64,000 nucleotides of DNA from Nitrospira sp. (GTDB taxonomy: Bacteria; Nitrospirota; Nitrospiria; Nitrospirales; Nitrospiraceae). The notes under the pieces are model-generated. The model saw nothing but the letters and a program-made list of their open reading frames with translations. It was not told the origin of the DNA and searched no databases. Of the stretch, positions 16,377-26,786 are shown one piece after another (position 1 is the stretch's first letter; the number at the start of each line of letters is the position of its first letter). The stretch is from NCBI GenBank assembly GCA_030123565.1, contig CP126122.1, positions 2,556,800 through 2,620,799 of the forward strand. The letters run 5' to 3'. The translations under genes were made by a program, and so were the position numbers.

Positions 16377-19300
16377 TTAGACCTTGATCTTGATATGTTC
16401 ACCCTTGAGCCATTTGATCATGAACTCGTTTTCCTGACCCGGCGTGAAGCCGGTCCGGACCGGTTCCCACGGACCACGGGCTCCGATGCCGCCGTCTTCC
16501 GCCTTGGTGATACGGATCAGACATTCCTTCGGCACCGTGTTGACCGCGTGGTGATCGATTTCGAACCCCCATTTGAACTTCAAGGCATTGGCCTGCTTCC
16601 CAGGCAACGAGTCGGTCTGGTGCATCGGCATCAACCAGCTCCTGGTAAACGACTGTTGGGCGCCGTACCGGAAGTTGGCCTGATAGCCGGTATCCACCGC
16701 GATGGCGCGCCCGTCCGGCCGCGTCTCGTGGCCCTTCACCGACTTCGGCGTCGACACGTACGGGGCATGTTTCGCCATCGTCACGTGGTATGGATAAGAG
16801 GGGTTGTACTTGGCACGGATCATCAACCGCGCCACCTTGTAGTACGGATCCGAAGGCTTCCAGCCGCGATAGGGCCGGTCCACCGGGTTGCCGTCGACAA
16901 AGACGTAGTCGCCGTCGTTGATGCCGCGGTCTTTCGCCGCCTGCGGATTAATGTGGATCTGGTGCTCGCCGACGCCCGGTGTCCGTTTGTCCATGCGGTA
17001 CGGATCGCCGAAGTTCGACTCGTAGATCTGCACCCAGTCGTTCACCGACCATTGGCTGTGCACCCGGTGCCGGGTCTTGGGCGTGACACAGTAGAACTGG
17101 TAGCCCTTCTCCCACAACGGGTTCGGATAGCGCCTGATTTCCTGCCACGGCAACTTGATGTTCCGCACCGTCTTGTCGTCATGGTGCTGTGCCGTGATGG
17201 GAATCCCATAGTCGTCCGGACGGACGAACGGGTTCGTCGTCATGATGGCATTGGGTAGATACGGCGTACACTCCGGGCCTTCTCGGTGCGAGATGAAGTT
17301 TTCTCCGTACTCGATGGCTTCCGGCTCGATGCGGTAGCTTTCAAGCCGTCCCGACCTGGTCCAATGGGGCTTGGATTCGTTGGTTTCTTCCCAGAGCGGA
17401 TGCCGCGGATAGGTGCGACACATGACCATCCAGCCCTTTTCCGATTTCAACATGACGTCGGCGCTATAGCCGAAGAACGTGCTCGACGCGTCGAGAATGC
17501 GTTGCACGTAGACATCCACACGGTTCTGATACACAAACTTATAGGTATCAGCCATCCGCTGCTCACCGGTGAGGTCTTTCAGTTTCGCTGCCACCCCCGA
17601 GAAGGTGTCGAGGTCGTTGCGGGTGTCGTACAGTGGACGAATCCCGCCTTTCCAGATCTGCACCCAGGGGTTGGATACCGTGGCGGTCATTTCCGGATAG
17701 GTGAACTCCATCCAGGAATTCACCGCAAAGGCTACGTCTGCATGGTTGACGTCCGAGGTCATCTCGATGTCTTGGGTGACCAACATCTCGATGTTCGGAT
17801 CGACGTTTTTCACCATGTCGTAGTGATGCTTGGCGTTGTTGAGAATATTGACGTTCACGACCCAGCGGACTTTGCTGGGGCTCGGCATGTGGGTCTTGCC
17901 GGTGAACACCTTGCGCCCGTACTTCGGCGTGTTGACGATCAAGGCATTGTCGCCGTGATTCCAATAGCCCGGCTCTTCGCCGTAATAGTACTTGCGATAC
18001 TTGATTTCTTTCCCGTGCACATCCTGGTTCAGGTTCATATTCCAGGGGTCTTCTCCGAGATAGACGCTGGCGCCAGCACCGGACCAGGGCGAGGCTTGCC
18101 AAATGCCGACTTTATAATTGCCGGACCAGGTATGACAGCCCGTCCCGAACTTCCCGATATTGCCCGTCAACATCATCACCAATGCGGCGGCACGCCCCAT
18201 GGACGTCATGTGGAAATAGTGACAGACGCCTTCCCCATTGTGGATGGCCGCCGGCTTGACCGTGCCGCAATCCCGCGCCCAGCGAACGATGAGGTCCTTC
18301 GGCGCGCGGTTGACCTGATGCACCGTATCCAGGTCGTAGTCCTGAAGGTGAATCGTGTACATCTGATAGATCGGCATGACGTCGATTTCACGCCCGTTCA
18401 GCAGCTTGACTCGATAGGTGCCGGTCAAGGCCGGATCGATGCCGCTCTCCTGTAGATGGAGGCCGACCTGCTCGCGGTGCAAAGGAACCGCCTTGCCCTT
18501 GGCCAGGTCCCACACCATCATCCCGCCGAGCCGTTGCACCTTCTCTTTGGTCAATCCCTGCACTCGTCCCGAGTACGACTTGGAGAAGTCCGGCAACTGA
18601 TAGTCTTGCAGGACTTCGTGCGGATCCAGATACTGCAAGGTATCCGTCCGTACCAACAGGGGCATGTCCGTAAAGCCCTTGATGAAGTCGATGTCCTGAT
18701 AGTTTTCATCGAGGATGATTTTGCACGAGCCGAGAAACAGCGCGCCGTCCGTTTCAGGACGGACTGGAATCCAATAGTCGGCACGGCTGGCGGTCGGATT
18801 GTATTCCGGCGTAATCACAACAAGACGCGCTCCCCGCTCCATGCTCTCCAGCTTCCAGTGCGCTTCCGGCATCTTGTTCTCGACAAAGTTCTTGCCCCAG
18901 CTGGTATTCAGCTTGGTGAATCGCATGTCGGACAGGTCGACGTCGCAGTTCTGCGTCCCGTTCCACCAGGGCTGAGAGGGATCCTGGTCGCCGTGCCACG
19001 TATAGTTGTTCCAATAACGGCCGCCCTGCGCTTGATCGGGATTGACCTTGCGAACCCAGGAGTCCAGCAACGGCAAGACACAATTGTTGAACCTGGTATT
19101 GGCATGTTTTCCCATCATTCCGAGGATCGGCATACCGGCACGATGCTTGAAGCAGCGCACGCCCGCGCCCTTCATCATCTCGATCATTTCCGGTGCATAG
19201 CCCTGCTCCCGGAGACGCCGCGCCCCGGCTTCGCCGCTGTAGCGGGTTGAAATGACGACCAGCGCTTTTGCCACATACGTAAACGCGGTATCCCAGGACA

Positions 19301-19817
19301 CCCGAACCATATCATCCAGGAACCGGCTGTCGAATTTGTATTTGCGCTTCACATCGGGCGTCAGCTCCGGCGAGCCGTCGTCCATCCACTGCTTCCAGCC
19401 CTTGCGCATCAACGGCCCCTTCATGCGATACGGGCCATACACGCGCCGGTGGAAGGTGAACCCCTTCAAGCACATGCGCGGGTTATGGGCGAACGTGCCG
19501 CGGTTGCCGTAGAGGTCTTCGTAGGTCTGGTGGTCATAGTTCTGCTCGACGCGCATCACGACGCCGTTCCGGACGAAGGCCCGGATGCGGCAGGCATGGG
19601 TGTCGTTCGGCGAGCAGCACCAGGTAAAGGACGAGTCATACCGATACTGATCGTGATAGACGCGCTCCCACGACCGGTCCGGGTATTCGCCCAATGGATT
19701 GTCGACCTCCACGACGGGTTGGAGCGCGGTCAACGCCAAGGCCTTGTCGGCAATGGCTGCAGCCGCCACCGTCCCCGCCGAGACTTTTAAGAACTGCCTG
19801 CGGGATAACTGCATCAT
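16377..19817 (-). CDS. nxrA: nitrite oxidoreductase alpha subunit (molybdopterin), copy 1
   Basis: 1146 residues. Catalytic subunit that oxidises nitrite to nitrate at a bis-molybdopterin molybdenum centre (type II DMSO-reductase family). The N-terminus has a twin-arginine signal (LSRRQFLKVSAGTVA), placing the enzyme in the periplasm. Cysteines near the start (FTWCCSPNDTHACRI and MCLKGF) fit the proximal Fe-S cluster region. Start chosen at the first of two adjacent ATGs with GAGGAGG five bases upstream; the frame reads back to 19958 but without support. It is preceded by a sigma54-type promoter about 240 nt upstream and by a GAF-type sigma54 activator gene. It is clearly less similar to copy 2 than the nxrB pair. 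Confidence 0.97.
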   Translation of the reverse strand: MMQLSRRQFLKVSAGTVAAAAIADKALALTALQPVVEVDNPLGEYPDRSWERVYHDQYRYDSSFTWCCSPNDTHACRIRAFVRNGVVMRVEQNYDHQTYEDLYGNRGTFAHNPRMCLKGFTFHRRVYGPYRMKGPLMRKGWKQWMDDGSPELTPDVKRKYKFDSRFLDDMVRVSWDTAFTYVAKALVVISTRYSGEAGARRLREQGYAPEMIEMMKGAGVRCFKHRAGMPILGMMGKHANTRFNNCVLPLLDSWVRKVNPDQAQGGRYWNNYTWHGDQDPSQPWWNGTQNCDVDLSDMRFTKLNTSWGKNFVENKMPEAHWKLESMERGARLVVITPEYNPTASRADYWIPVRPETDGALFLGSCKIILDENYQDIDFIKGFTDMPLLVRTDTLQYLDPHEVLQDYQLPDFSKSYSGRVQGLTKEKVQRLGGMMVWDLAKGKAVPLHREQVGLHLQESGIDPALTGTYRVKLLNGREIDVMPIYQMYTIHLQDYDLDTVHQVNRAPKDLIVRWARDCGTVKPAAIHNGEGVCHYFHMTSMGRAAALVMMLTGNIGKFGTGCHTWSGNYKVGIWQASPWSGAGASVYLGEDPWNMNLNQDVHGKEIKYRKYYYGEEPGYWNHGDNALIVNTPKYGRKVFTGKTHMPSPSKVRWVVNVNILNNAKHHYDMVKNVDPNIEMLVTQDIEMTSDVNHADVAFAVNSWMEFTYPEMTATVSNPWVQIWKGGIRPLYDTRNDLDTFSGVAAKLKDLTGEQRMADTYKFVYQNRVDVYVQRILDASSTFFGYSADVMLKSEKGWMVMCRTYPRHPLWEETNESKPHWTRSGRLESYRIEPEAIEYGENFISHREGPECTPYLPNAIMTTNPFVRPDDYGIPITAQHHDDKTVRNIKLPWQEIRRYPNPLWEKGYQFYCVTPKTRHRVHSQWSVNDWVQIYESNFGDPYRMDKRTPGVGEHQIHINPQAAKDRGINDGDYVFVDGNPVDRPYRGWKPSDPYYKVARLMIRAKYNPSYPYHVTMAKHAPYVSTPKSVKGHETRPDGRAIAVDTGYQANFRYGAQQSFTRSWLMPMHQTDSLPGKQANALKFKWGFEIDHHAVNTVPKECLIRITKAEDGGIGARGPWEPVRTGFTPGQENEFMIKWLKGEHIKIKV

Positions 19818-20055
19818 GAACACCTCCTCGTAAAAAGACAGGACGGACCTGCGGCGCCATGCACCCACAACGCCGCACACTACTTCACGGATGACCGGAA
19901 CAGGATGATTGTTGCCGAACCCCTTTCCAGGCGCATGGCTCCCCGCCACGAGAGCCACCGGTCACACAGCGACGCGGCGGCGCGCATCCTCTGCGCACAG
20001 AACCACGCTCCTCCGTTAGATGGAGTAATACGTAAAAAATCACGAGCACCTCTTG

Positions 20056-20071
20056 TGCATCTCATATGCCA
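20056..20071 (-). promoter_or_regulatory. sigma54-type promoter candidate for nxrA1
   Basis: On the minus strand it reads TGGCATATGAGATGCA: TGGCA intact, TTGC changed to ATGC, and 10 bases between GG and GC. Predicted start near 20046, leader about 229 nt. Supported by the sigma54 activator gene directly upstream and by two dyads at enhancer distance. Confidence 0.58.
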
Positions 20072-20164
20072 CGAACGACCGCCCAAACGTCGTCGCCTAT
20101 GTCGTTGAAATACCGAACAGGGAGAAGGACGAACGGACGAATCTCGCGGCCTGAACCACCAAGG

Positions 20165-20214
20165 CCACGATCTCGCGTGGTGGTTTTCCGCGATCCCACC
20201 ACGATACATCGTGG
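20165..20214. promoter_or_regulatory. Tandem 16-bp dyads upstream of the nxrA1 promoter
   Basis: CCACGATCTCGCGTGG (20165-20180) and CCACGATACATCGTGG (20199-20214) start 34 bp apart, about three helical turns. They are centred about 127 and 161 nt upstream of the predicted nxrA1 start. Both share CCACGAT and end in CGTGG, and the second has perfect 6-bp arms. This is the classic position and spacing of an enhancer-binding-protein site. Confidence 0.55.
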
Positions 20215-20269
20215 GCGTAAGACCTACGGTGAGCCGGCAAGATGAACGTGATGGGAGGACAGGATCGAT

Positions 20270-21790
20270 CTACGGACGGGAAGGACGACGGATCGCGAGT
20301 TTCTGCATCCGGCTGCGGAGCGTGCTCGGCGCCAACCCCAATTGTTCTGCGGCACCGCCTGCCCCCTCGATTCTCCAGTCGACCAATGCCAATGTCTGCC
20401 GGATGAGACGGCGCTCTTCATCCTGCAAGGTCCGACGCGGGCTCGACTCGTCGGACAGCCGCATATTCACTGGGGCCGGATCGATGTGCAACAGGGGATC
20501 GTGACAGAGGATCAGCCCGCGCTCCACGAGGTTTTCAAGCTCTCGCACGTTGCCGGGCCAGGCATACTGCACCAATCGTTCCATCGACGGCCCATCGAAG
20601 TCCCGACAGGCACGTTTGAGACGTTGGGCATGGTGGCGAAGAAAATGCCGCGCGAGAATCGGGATATCCTCGGGGCGCTCCCTCAAGGCGGGTAAATGGA
20701 TAGGAAAGACATTCAGCCGATAAAACAGATCGCTGCGGAACCGTCCCTGCGCAATCGCGGTCCGGAGGTCGGCGTTCGTGGCGGCGATCACCCGCACATC
20801 AACGGGAACGGCCCGCGCCCCGCCGACTCGATCGACCAGGCCGTCCTGAAGCACCCGCAGGAGTTTCGCTTGCGCCTCCAGCGGCATCTCGCCGATCTCA
20901 TCGAGAAACAACGTGCCGCCGTCGGCAAGCTCGAATCGTCCGATGCGTTGCTGATCGGCCCCGGTAAAGGCGCCCCGCTCATGGCCGAACAACTCGCTTT
21001 CGATCAGCCCCGACGGCAATGCCGCGCAATTGAGCCGCACGAAAGCCCGTTCGCGCCGCGGGCTCCACTCGTGGATGGCCCGCGCCAACACCTCCTTGCC
21101 CGTCCCGGTTTCGCCGGTGATCATCACGGTCGCCGTTGTCGGCGCCGCTTGCCGCGCGAGCGCCAACACCTGTTCGAACGCCTGGCTCCGGCCCACGACG
21201 ATGCCGTAGTTCTGCGTCGATTTCAGTTCCTCGGCCAGATAGACATTCTCCCTCGCCAATTGTTCCCGCAGGCGATTGATTTCCTCATAGGCGTTCACCT
21301 GTGCGATGGCGAAACCGATCTGCGTGGCGACCTGTTGCAGAAACTCCACGTCGTCCGGGTCGGGAGGGCCCGCTTCGACGCTGCCGATATTCAGCGTCCC
21401 GAGGCAGGACTCCTGCACAACCATGGGAAGGTTGATCATCCGCCCGAGTCCCTCCTGCAGGTAACTTTCATCCTCGATGAACAGTTGCTCCTTCTGCAGG
21501 TGAGGACGCACGTGCACGCGATGGTGATCGTAGACCCACCCCACGGCGCTGCGCTCACGGGGAATCATGGCATCGCTCTGCAGCACGACTTTCGGGAGGT
21601 TCGTTTCCATCGCATAAAAGCGAAACGCATCGGACCCCAGATCGTAGATGGTGATGCCTGCGCGTTCCCAGCGAATCACCTTCGCCAATTGGTCGGTAAT
21701 GGCGCGAAACAGACTCTGCCTGTTGCGCTGCGAATTCAGCACGTTGGTCACCGACAGGAGCGTACGATAGCTGAGATCGATATTGCGCAA
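20270..21790 (-). CDS. GAF-type sigma54 activator upstream of nxrA1
   Basis: 506 residues in the FhlA/NorR layout. The N-terminal GAF domain (about residues 20-175) is for small-molecule or redox sensing. A coiled linker ([20 protein letters not shown]) follows. The AAA+ domain has Walker A GETGTGKE, an intact GAFTGA loop and Walker [11 protein letters not shown]. The Fis-type helix-turn-helix ([20 protein letters not shown]) is at the C-terminus. It is transcribed in the same direction as nxrA1, and the tandem dyads and sigma54-type promoter lie between them, so it is the natural candidate regulator of nxrA1B1 (inference). The ligand is unknown; the GAF domain lacks an obvious metal-binding Cys cluster. 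Confidence 0.93.
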   Translation of the reverse strand: MRNIDLSYRTLLSVTNVLNSQRNRQSLFRAITDQLAKVIRWERAGITIYDLGSDAFRFYAMETNLPKVVLQSDAMIPRERSAVGWVYDHHRVHVRPHLQKEQLFIEDESYLQEGLGRMINLPMVVQESCLGTLNIGSVEAGPPDPDDVEFLQQVATQIGFAIAQVNAYEEINRLREQLARENVYLAEELKSTQNYGIVVGRSQAFEQVLALARQAAPTTATVMITGETGTGKEVLARAIHEWSPRRERAFVRLNCAALPSGLIESELFGHERGAFTGADQQRIGRFELADGGTLFLDEIGEMPLEAQAKLLRVLQDGLVDRVGGARAVPVDVRVIAATNADLRTAIAQGRFRSDLFYRLNVFPIHLPALRERPEDIPILARHFLRHHAQRLKRACRDFDGPSMERLVQYAWPGNVRELENLVERGLILCHDPLLHIDPAPVNMRLSDESSPRRTLQDEERRLIRQTLALVDWRIEGAGGAAEQLGLAPSTLRSRMQKLAIRRPSRP

Positions 21791-22127
21791 GGCATTTACC
21801 TCGATGCAGGGATCACCGACGGGTCGTGTCGATTAGGAGAAACCGACAAGAACGCAGGCTCAACGGACTGGCCGAACCAAGACACGTCGTGCCGCCATGA
21901 ACGCATGGGCTCCGGCTGTCCCGACATCATAGGTTCATCAGGAACCCTTATTCCAGCGCCGAGGCCTTGTTAAGAAGAATTTAATCCGGCGGCCGGAGGG
22001 TGCGCGCGAAGTCGATCGGCGCGCGAAGGCATCTCCTCGCTTCACCGAGGGGACCGGACGGGGCATCCGCAGACCTTACGACAAAAGCCGGTCGCGGCAA
22101 AGACGTCCCGCATGGGGGCAAGTGGTG
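21791..22127. other. Intergenic, no gene seen
   Basis: Lies between two minus-strand genes. It holds a short AT-rich patch (TTAAGAAGAATTTAA near 21970) that could be part of the promoter for the GAF-type activator. No coding frame with a ribosome site or recognisable product, and no tRNA, was found. Confidence 0.4.
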
Positions 22128-23660
22128 TCAACGGTCTCCGAAAGAACGTCTTCCGTTGTCCCGATCGGAGCCGGACCTGAGTCTTGCAGGACTGCGCCCT
22201 CCTTCCGGGCCCAACAGTCCAGAGCCGGGACCGATCGAGGGCGTCAGGGGAACGGTCGAATCTCCCAGATCAGGGCTTCGCTGCGGCACAAAGGAGCTGG
22301 GAATGCGATCGCGGCGATCCCGATCTGATGTTCGGCCGAACGTGGCCGAGGTCCGCCCCTTATGCGGCGCCGTGACGGCACCCTTCTTCGGGGCGACGAT
22401 GTCTGCTGGGTCCTCGTCTTCTTCGAGGAGGGGAGCGGTCGGCTCCCCGCTGTCGCCTATCACAAAATTGGTGGCCATCACCTCATTCGCCATGGATTCC
22501 GCCGACGGCAATTCGTCGGCATACACATCGGTTTCATATTCGGGTGTCGATGCGGAAGCGAGAGAGGTCCAGACCGATTGTCCGGATTCGGCGATGTTAA
22601 TACTCGTCACGGTCGAGAGCCCAGGCCTGATCGGATGCTCGCGGAGTTCATCGGCGGGCAGCGCAATCCGTACCGGCACACGCTCGACGATGTGAATGAA
22701 GTTCCCGGTGGAATTGTCCGGCGGAAGCAGCGCGAACGGGCTCCCGCTGCCCGGCACCAGGCCCTCGACGGTGCCATGGAAGGTCTGCTTCGACCCGTAC
22801 AGGCTCACATTCACCAAGGCCAGTTGCCCCGGCCTGACGTGCTGCAGTTCCGTTTCCCGCAAATTCGCCTCGACCCAGAGATGGTCCAGCGGGACGATCG
22901 TCATGAGCGGAGCGCCGGGCTGCACACGGTCTCCCACTTGTGCCTTGCGCTTGGCCACGTAACCGGACACAGGAGCCCGGATTTGTTGGCGGGCATACTC
23001 CAGATGCGCCTCGATGAGCTGATGCTTGGCGAATTCGACGGCCGGGTGCGCCATGACCGTCGTGCCCCCGATCTGCGCATCGAGCGTATCGAGTTCGGCC
23101 TGCGTCTCCCGTACCTCTGCTTCCAAGGAGGCGATTTTATCCATCGTATTTTGCACGATTTGCTTGGAGACCGCGCCGCTCGGAGCAGCCTTTTGATAGC
23201 GCTCCATGTCGTGCTCAGCCAGCTCCAAGCGGGCGGTTCGGGATTTCAATTTTTCCGCCAACTGCTTCCTCGTCATGAACAGGGCGGCGACGCGCCGAAC
23301 CTCTTCACCCAGCCTTCCGCGCGCGCGCCCCAATGCCGCGTAGGCCAGATGCTCGTCGAGGCGAATCATCAGGTCGCCTCGATTCACGAATTGGGTTTCT
23401 TCGAACAGCACCTGCGTGATGATACCGGAGGCTTGCGCCGCGACCGGCACCAGGTTGCCCGTCACGTAGGCGTTATCGGTGCGGACCCAAAACCGGTCGT
23501 GCGTCCACCAGTAGACCAGATAGCCGATGGAGGTGACCAGGACCAGCAAGGCTACGACCAGCAGCCGGCGATTCCGGCGGGCACGAATGGCCTTGGGGTG
23601 AATTCTGAGCGAACCGGATGAAGGAGTGGGATTCGGTGTTTCCGTTGTCGTATTGGTCAT
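22128..23660 (-). CDS. emrA: EmrA/HlyD-type membrane fusion protein with long C-terminal tail
   Basis: 510 residues. A cytoplasmic N-terminus is followed by one membrane span (LLVVALLVLVTSIGYLVYWW). The periplasmic HlyD/EmrA region has lipoyl halves (VAAQASGIITQVLFEETQFV and APVSGYVAKRKAQVGDRVQP), a long coiled-coil hairpin and a beta-barrel. The last 150 or so residues are Pro/Ser/Arg-rich, with two acidic patches, and look disordered; this is well beyond the usual EmrA length of about 390. It is the last gene of a minus-strand operon after the outer-membrane factor gene, 3 nt away, and would link it to the EmrB-type pump. Confidence 0.9.
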   Translation of the reverse strand: MTNTTTETPNPTPSSGSLRIHPKAIRARRNRRLLVVALLVLVTSIGYLVYWWTHDRFWVRTDNAYVTGNLVPVAAQASGIITQVLFEETQFVNRGDLMIRLDEHLAYAALGRARGRLGEEVRRVAALFMTRKQLAEKLKSRTARLELAEHDMERYQKAAPSGAVSKQIVQNTMDKIASLEAEVRETQAELDTLDAQIGGTTVMAHPAVEFAKHQLIEAHLEYARQQIRAPVSGYVAKRKAQVGDRVQPGAPLMTIVPLDHLWVEANLRETELQHVRPGQLALVNVSLYGSKQTFHGTVEGLVPGSGSPFALLPPDNSTGNFIHIVERVPVRIALPADELREHPIRPGLSTVTSINIAESGQSVWTSLASASTPEYETDVYADELPSAESMANEVMATNFVIGDSGEPTAPLLEEDEDPADIVAPKKGAVTAPHKGRTSATFGRTSDRDRRDRIPSSFVPQRSPDLGDSTVPLTPSIGPGSGLLGPEGGRSPARLRSGSDRDNGRRSFGDR

Positions 23661-23663
23661 GGA

Positions 23664-25172
23664 TTAACTCGGGTTGTGTTTCGGCCGCTTTTCGATGTCC
23701 GGATTGTGATAGCCCCCGCCCAACGATTCGATGAGATCAACCGCGGCGACCAGCTGGTCGCTCTCCAACGCCCTCAAGGCGTATTCCTGCTCGAGCATCG
23801 GATACTGATGACGCAACACCTCGCGATCGTCGTCGAGACCGCTAACGAGCCGCACCTTCGCCAGCCGCCAGTCGGCGCCAAGCGAGGCGAGCAGCCGTTT
23901 GTGCGACTCCATCATCTCTCCGGTCGTTTGCCAGGCGCTCAAACTGTCGGCCACTTCCCGCATCGCGTCCAGCAAGGTGTCGTTGTACAGCTCCACCGCC
24001 GCGTCATATTCGGCGCGTTGGGCCCCCAACTCTCCCCGGAGCCTGCCTCCTTCGAACCAAGGCATGCGCAGACCCGGAGCCAATCCATACGAAAAGCTCT
24101 GGCCGCTGAAGAGGAAATTGGCCAGTTTGTCCGTGCCCTTCGTCAACGTCAGGGCATTGAACCCCACGAATCCCGTCAGGTCGATCGTGGGATAAAATTG
24201 TGTCTTGGCAACCTTGACCATCCGCGAGGCGGCGTGGGCTCGATAGAGGGCCGCGGCCAGGTCTGGGCGATGGACCAGCAACCCCATGGACAGGTGATCG
24301 GGCGCCGCAATCTGCTTGGGAATGGCCACCACCGGTTTGGCAAACAGATGGGCCGCTTCATCCGGTCCTTTCCCGGCCAATCTGGCAAGCAAGTGGCGCT
24401 GTACATCCAGTTGGTCGCGGACCGCGGCCTGCCGTTTGAAGGCCGCTTCATACTCCGCCACGGCGATCTTCACCGGTTGGTCGTTATCCAGGCCGAGACG
24501 GAACCGGGTCTCCGCGAGCTTCTGCAGATCACGCCGGATGCCGACGATGGTTTTCACCACATTGAGCTGCTGCTGGAGCGCTTGCCCCCGGAAGTACGCA
24601 CGCGCAATGCCGGTGGTCAGCCGCAGGCGCACCTCGGCGGTTTCCGCCTCCTCGGCCGCCGCATGCCCCAAGGCCGCTTCGAGCATGGCCCGGTTCTTTC
24701 CCCAGAAATCGAATTCGTACCGGAAGCTCAACGGATTGATGATGCCATACGCGATTCTTATGCCGGCCACCTCCGGATTCAGAGCCGCAAAGACACCGTG
24801 TTGGGAGATGCGTTCATAGGTGAGCGACGCATCGGCTTCCATAAACGGCAAGAGCCGCGCCCCTTCGACCTTCACGAGCGCTTCCGCCTGGCGCAGCCTG
24901 GCCGATGCCTGTTTCAGTCCGGGATTGTCTTTGAGAGCAGTCTCGATCAGCTCATTTAATTCCGGATTACCGAACTGTTCCCACCACAGATCCTCCGGCC
25001 ACTTCTGCAGCCGGTTCGTCACCTCGTCCAGAGTCTCCTTCATCTCCGGCGGATCGAGATACTCGGCCGGAGGGTCGCCCTTCGGAATCCAGGCACAACT
25101 GCCGAAGAACAGCGCGCAGCCGATCCCGAGACCGATCCGCAGCCGGCGCGCCGTCGTGGAACTCGCTGTCAT
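23664..25172 (-). CDS. NodT-type RND/EMR outer-membrane lipoprotein channel
   Basis: 502 residues. The ATG at 25172 overlaps the stop of the upstream pump gene as ATGA; the frame reads back to 25712 only as antisense-like overlap and is rejected. The N-terminal signal (IGLGIGCALFFGSCAWIPKG) ends in a plausible lipobox Cys. The mature protein carries the two NodT repeats typical of TolC-like channels (LNELIETALKDNPGLKQASA; LRMPWFEGGRLRGELGAQRA). It would form the outer-membrane exit for the EmrAB-like pump encoded on both sides. Confidence 0.92.
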   Translation of the reverse strand: MTASSTTARRLRIGLGIGCALFFGSCAWIPKGDPPAEYLDPPEMKETLDEVTNRLQKWPEDLWWEQFGNPELNELIETALKDNPGLKQASARLRQAEALVKVEGARLLPFMEADASLTYERISQHGVFAALNPEVAGIRIAYGIINPLSFRYEFDFWGKNRAMLEAALGHAAAEEAETAEVRLRLTTGIARAYFRGQALQQQLNVVKTIVGIRRDLQKLAETRFRLGLDNDQPVKIAVAEYEAAFKRQAAVRDQLDVQRHLLARLAGKGPDEAAHLFAKPVVAIPKQIAAPDHLSMGLLVHRPDLAAALYRAHAASRMVKVAKTQFYPTIDLTGFVGFNALTLTKGTDKLANFLFSGQSFSYGLAPGLRMPWFEGGRLRGELGAQRAEYDAAVELYNDTLLDAMREVADSLSAWQTTGEMMESHKRLLASLGADWRLAKVRLVSGLDDDREVLRHQYPMLEQEYALRALESDQLVAAVDLIESLGGGYHNPDIEKRPKHNPS

Positions 25173-26767
25173 GGCACTTCCTCCATCAATTCTTCCGCGC
25201 GCATCTCCCGCAATTCCTCGGCGGGGGTCGGCGACAACGGCAAATGGGTCGGATGCGCGAACCACACGAACAAGGCCAATCCGCCGAACAGGTAACTGGC
25301 AACCAAAAATGCATCGCTCATACTCAACAGATTCGCTGCCTGCTTGATTATGGCACCCAGCCTGGCTTGGACTTCCGAGGGACTGAGTCCCGCCGCACTC
25401 AACTTGGCCGCCAACTGCCCCATCGGATCGAACGAAATCGACTGCCGCCCTCCGAAGTGATCGGCCAGATGCAGCTGATGAAAATGCGTCCGACGGAAGA
25501 GCACGATGCCTTGAAACGTGATCCCGAACGCGCCGGCTGCGACACGCAACAGATTGGCGACATCGGCAGCGCGGGTGACCTTGGGACCTGACAGGCCGTG
25601 CAGGAGCAGCACCGTCATAGGCGTAAAGAACGACCCCAAGAAAATCCCCTCCACGACCATCGGCCAGAATAGCTCCTCGTAGGAATGGGGATCGTCGTAC
25701 AGACCGATCCAATAGAACGTCAAGGCAAAGCCGAGACTATTGAAACAAACCAGCCAGCGCGCATCGACGTACTTGCAAAGATAGTGCATCACGGCGATGA
25801 CCGGCGCCCCCAACAGCACCATCGGCAACAGCGCCAGGCCTGCCAACTTCGACGAATACCCTAGGAGATACTGGATCTGGACGATCAGCAGGGACAACAG
25901 TCCCTGGATCGAAAAAAAGCCGAGCGTGAGGCTGATGACGCCGATCAGAAAATTGCGGTGCAAGAACAGGCGAAGATCCAGGATCGGCTGTCGCTCGCCG
26001 AGCTCCCAGATGACGAAGCAGGGAAACGCGATAACCAGGATCACCGCAATGACCTGGAGAAAGGGCGAGTCCAGCCAATCGAAGTCATTGCCCATGTTGA
26101 GCAACGTCTGGAGCCCCAGCAGCAGCACGGCCAGCAGCAGGAACCCGACCGTGTCGAAACGGGAGTACCGGCGCCGAAAGCCCCGGCCGTACAGCAACGC
26201 GCCGAGGGTGCCGACGATGACGAGGGTCAGCACAAAATCCAGATAGAACAGAAACCGCCAGCCGAGCATATAAGCGATATAGCCCCCCACCGGCATGCCG
26301 ATCGTGAAGGGTGTGATGCTGAACAGGCCCCAGACGGTGAGGGCGAGTGCCTTCAACCGCTTGGGATATTCGTTCAGCAACATCGATTGGACCAGCGGAA
26401 TGGTGATGCCGCCGGCAATGCCCTGGATGATCCGAGCGGGCACGAATTGCGCGAGGGTCTTGCTGTCCCCGCAGAGATAGGAGGCCACGCTGTACACCAA
26501 GAACGCCGCGATCAGCAGCCGGTAGTCGCCGATCCGTCCAGAGAGATACCGTGCGAGGGGAAAGCCCAGCGCCAGCCCGACCATGAAATCGGTTTGCGCC
26601 CACGTGAGAAAACTAGGCAGTACTCCCCCGAGATCCCCTGACACGTGCGGCAAGAGGGCGATGTAAGAACCGGCGTTGAACAGGACGACGATGTGCGCCA
26701 AGCCAAGCACGGCATTGAAGAGTACGAACCGCCATCCATGTAACCGCCTGAGATATACAGCCGCCAC
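25169..26767 (-). CDS. emrB: EmrB/QacA-type (DHA2) major-facilitator efflux pump
   Basis: 532 residues with about 14 hydrophobic spans, the DHA2 drug:proton antiporter topology. It shows the loop 2-3 region (GFPLARYLSGRIGDYRLL) and the motif-C-like TM5 segment (GLFSITPFTIGMPVGGYIA). It starts with GTG at 26767 since no in-frame ATG lies nearby, 19 nt after nirC, so the pump is probably co-transcribed with the nitrite channel. With the downstream outer-membrane channel and fusion protein it forms a complete tripartite exporter. Substrate unknown. Confidence 0.9.
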   Translation of the reverse strand: MAAVYLRRLHGWRFVLFNAVLGLAHIVVLFNAGSYIALLPHVSGDLGGVLPSFLTWAQTDFMVGLALGFPLARYLSGRIGDYRLLIAAFLVYSVASYLCGDSKTLAQFVPARIIQGIAGGITIPLVQSMLLNEYPKRLKALALTVWGLFSITPFTIGMPVGGYIAYMLGWRFLFYLDFVLTLVIVGTLGALLYGRGFRRRYSRFDTVGFLLLAVLLLGLQTLLNMGNDFDWLDSPFLQVIAVILVIAFPCFVIWELGERQPILDLRLFLHRNFLIGVISLTLGFFSIQGLLSLLIVQIQYLLGYSSKLAGLALLPMVLLGAPVIAVMHYLCKYVDARWLVCFNSLGFALTFYWIGLYDDPHSYEELFWPMVVEGIFLGSFFTPMTVLLLHGLSGPKVTRAADVANLLRVAAGAFGITFQGIVLFRRTHFHQLHLADHFGGRQSISFDPMGQLAAKLSAAGLSPSEVQARLGAIIKQAANLLSMSDAFLVASYLFGGLALFVWFAHPTHLPLSPTPAEELREMRAEELMEEVP

Positions 26768-26786
26768 CGCCGAATTCCGTAGCTCC

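Noticed and set aside
25173-25712. N-terminal extension of the NodT-type gene into the EmrB-type gene
   Set aside because: Extension reads as out-of-frame overlap; a lipoprotein signal starts exactly at the ATGA overlap at 25172.
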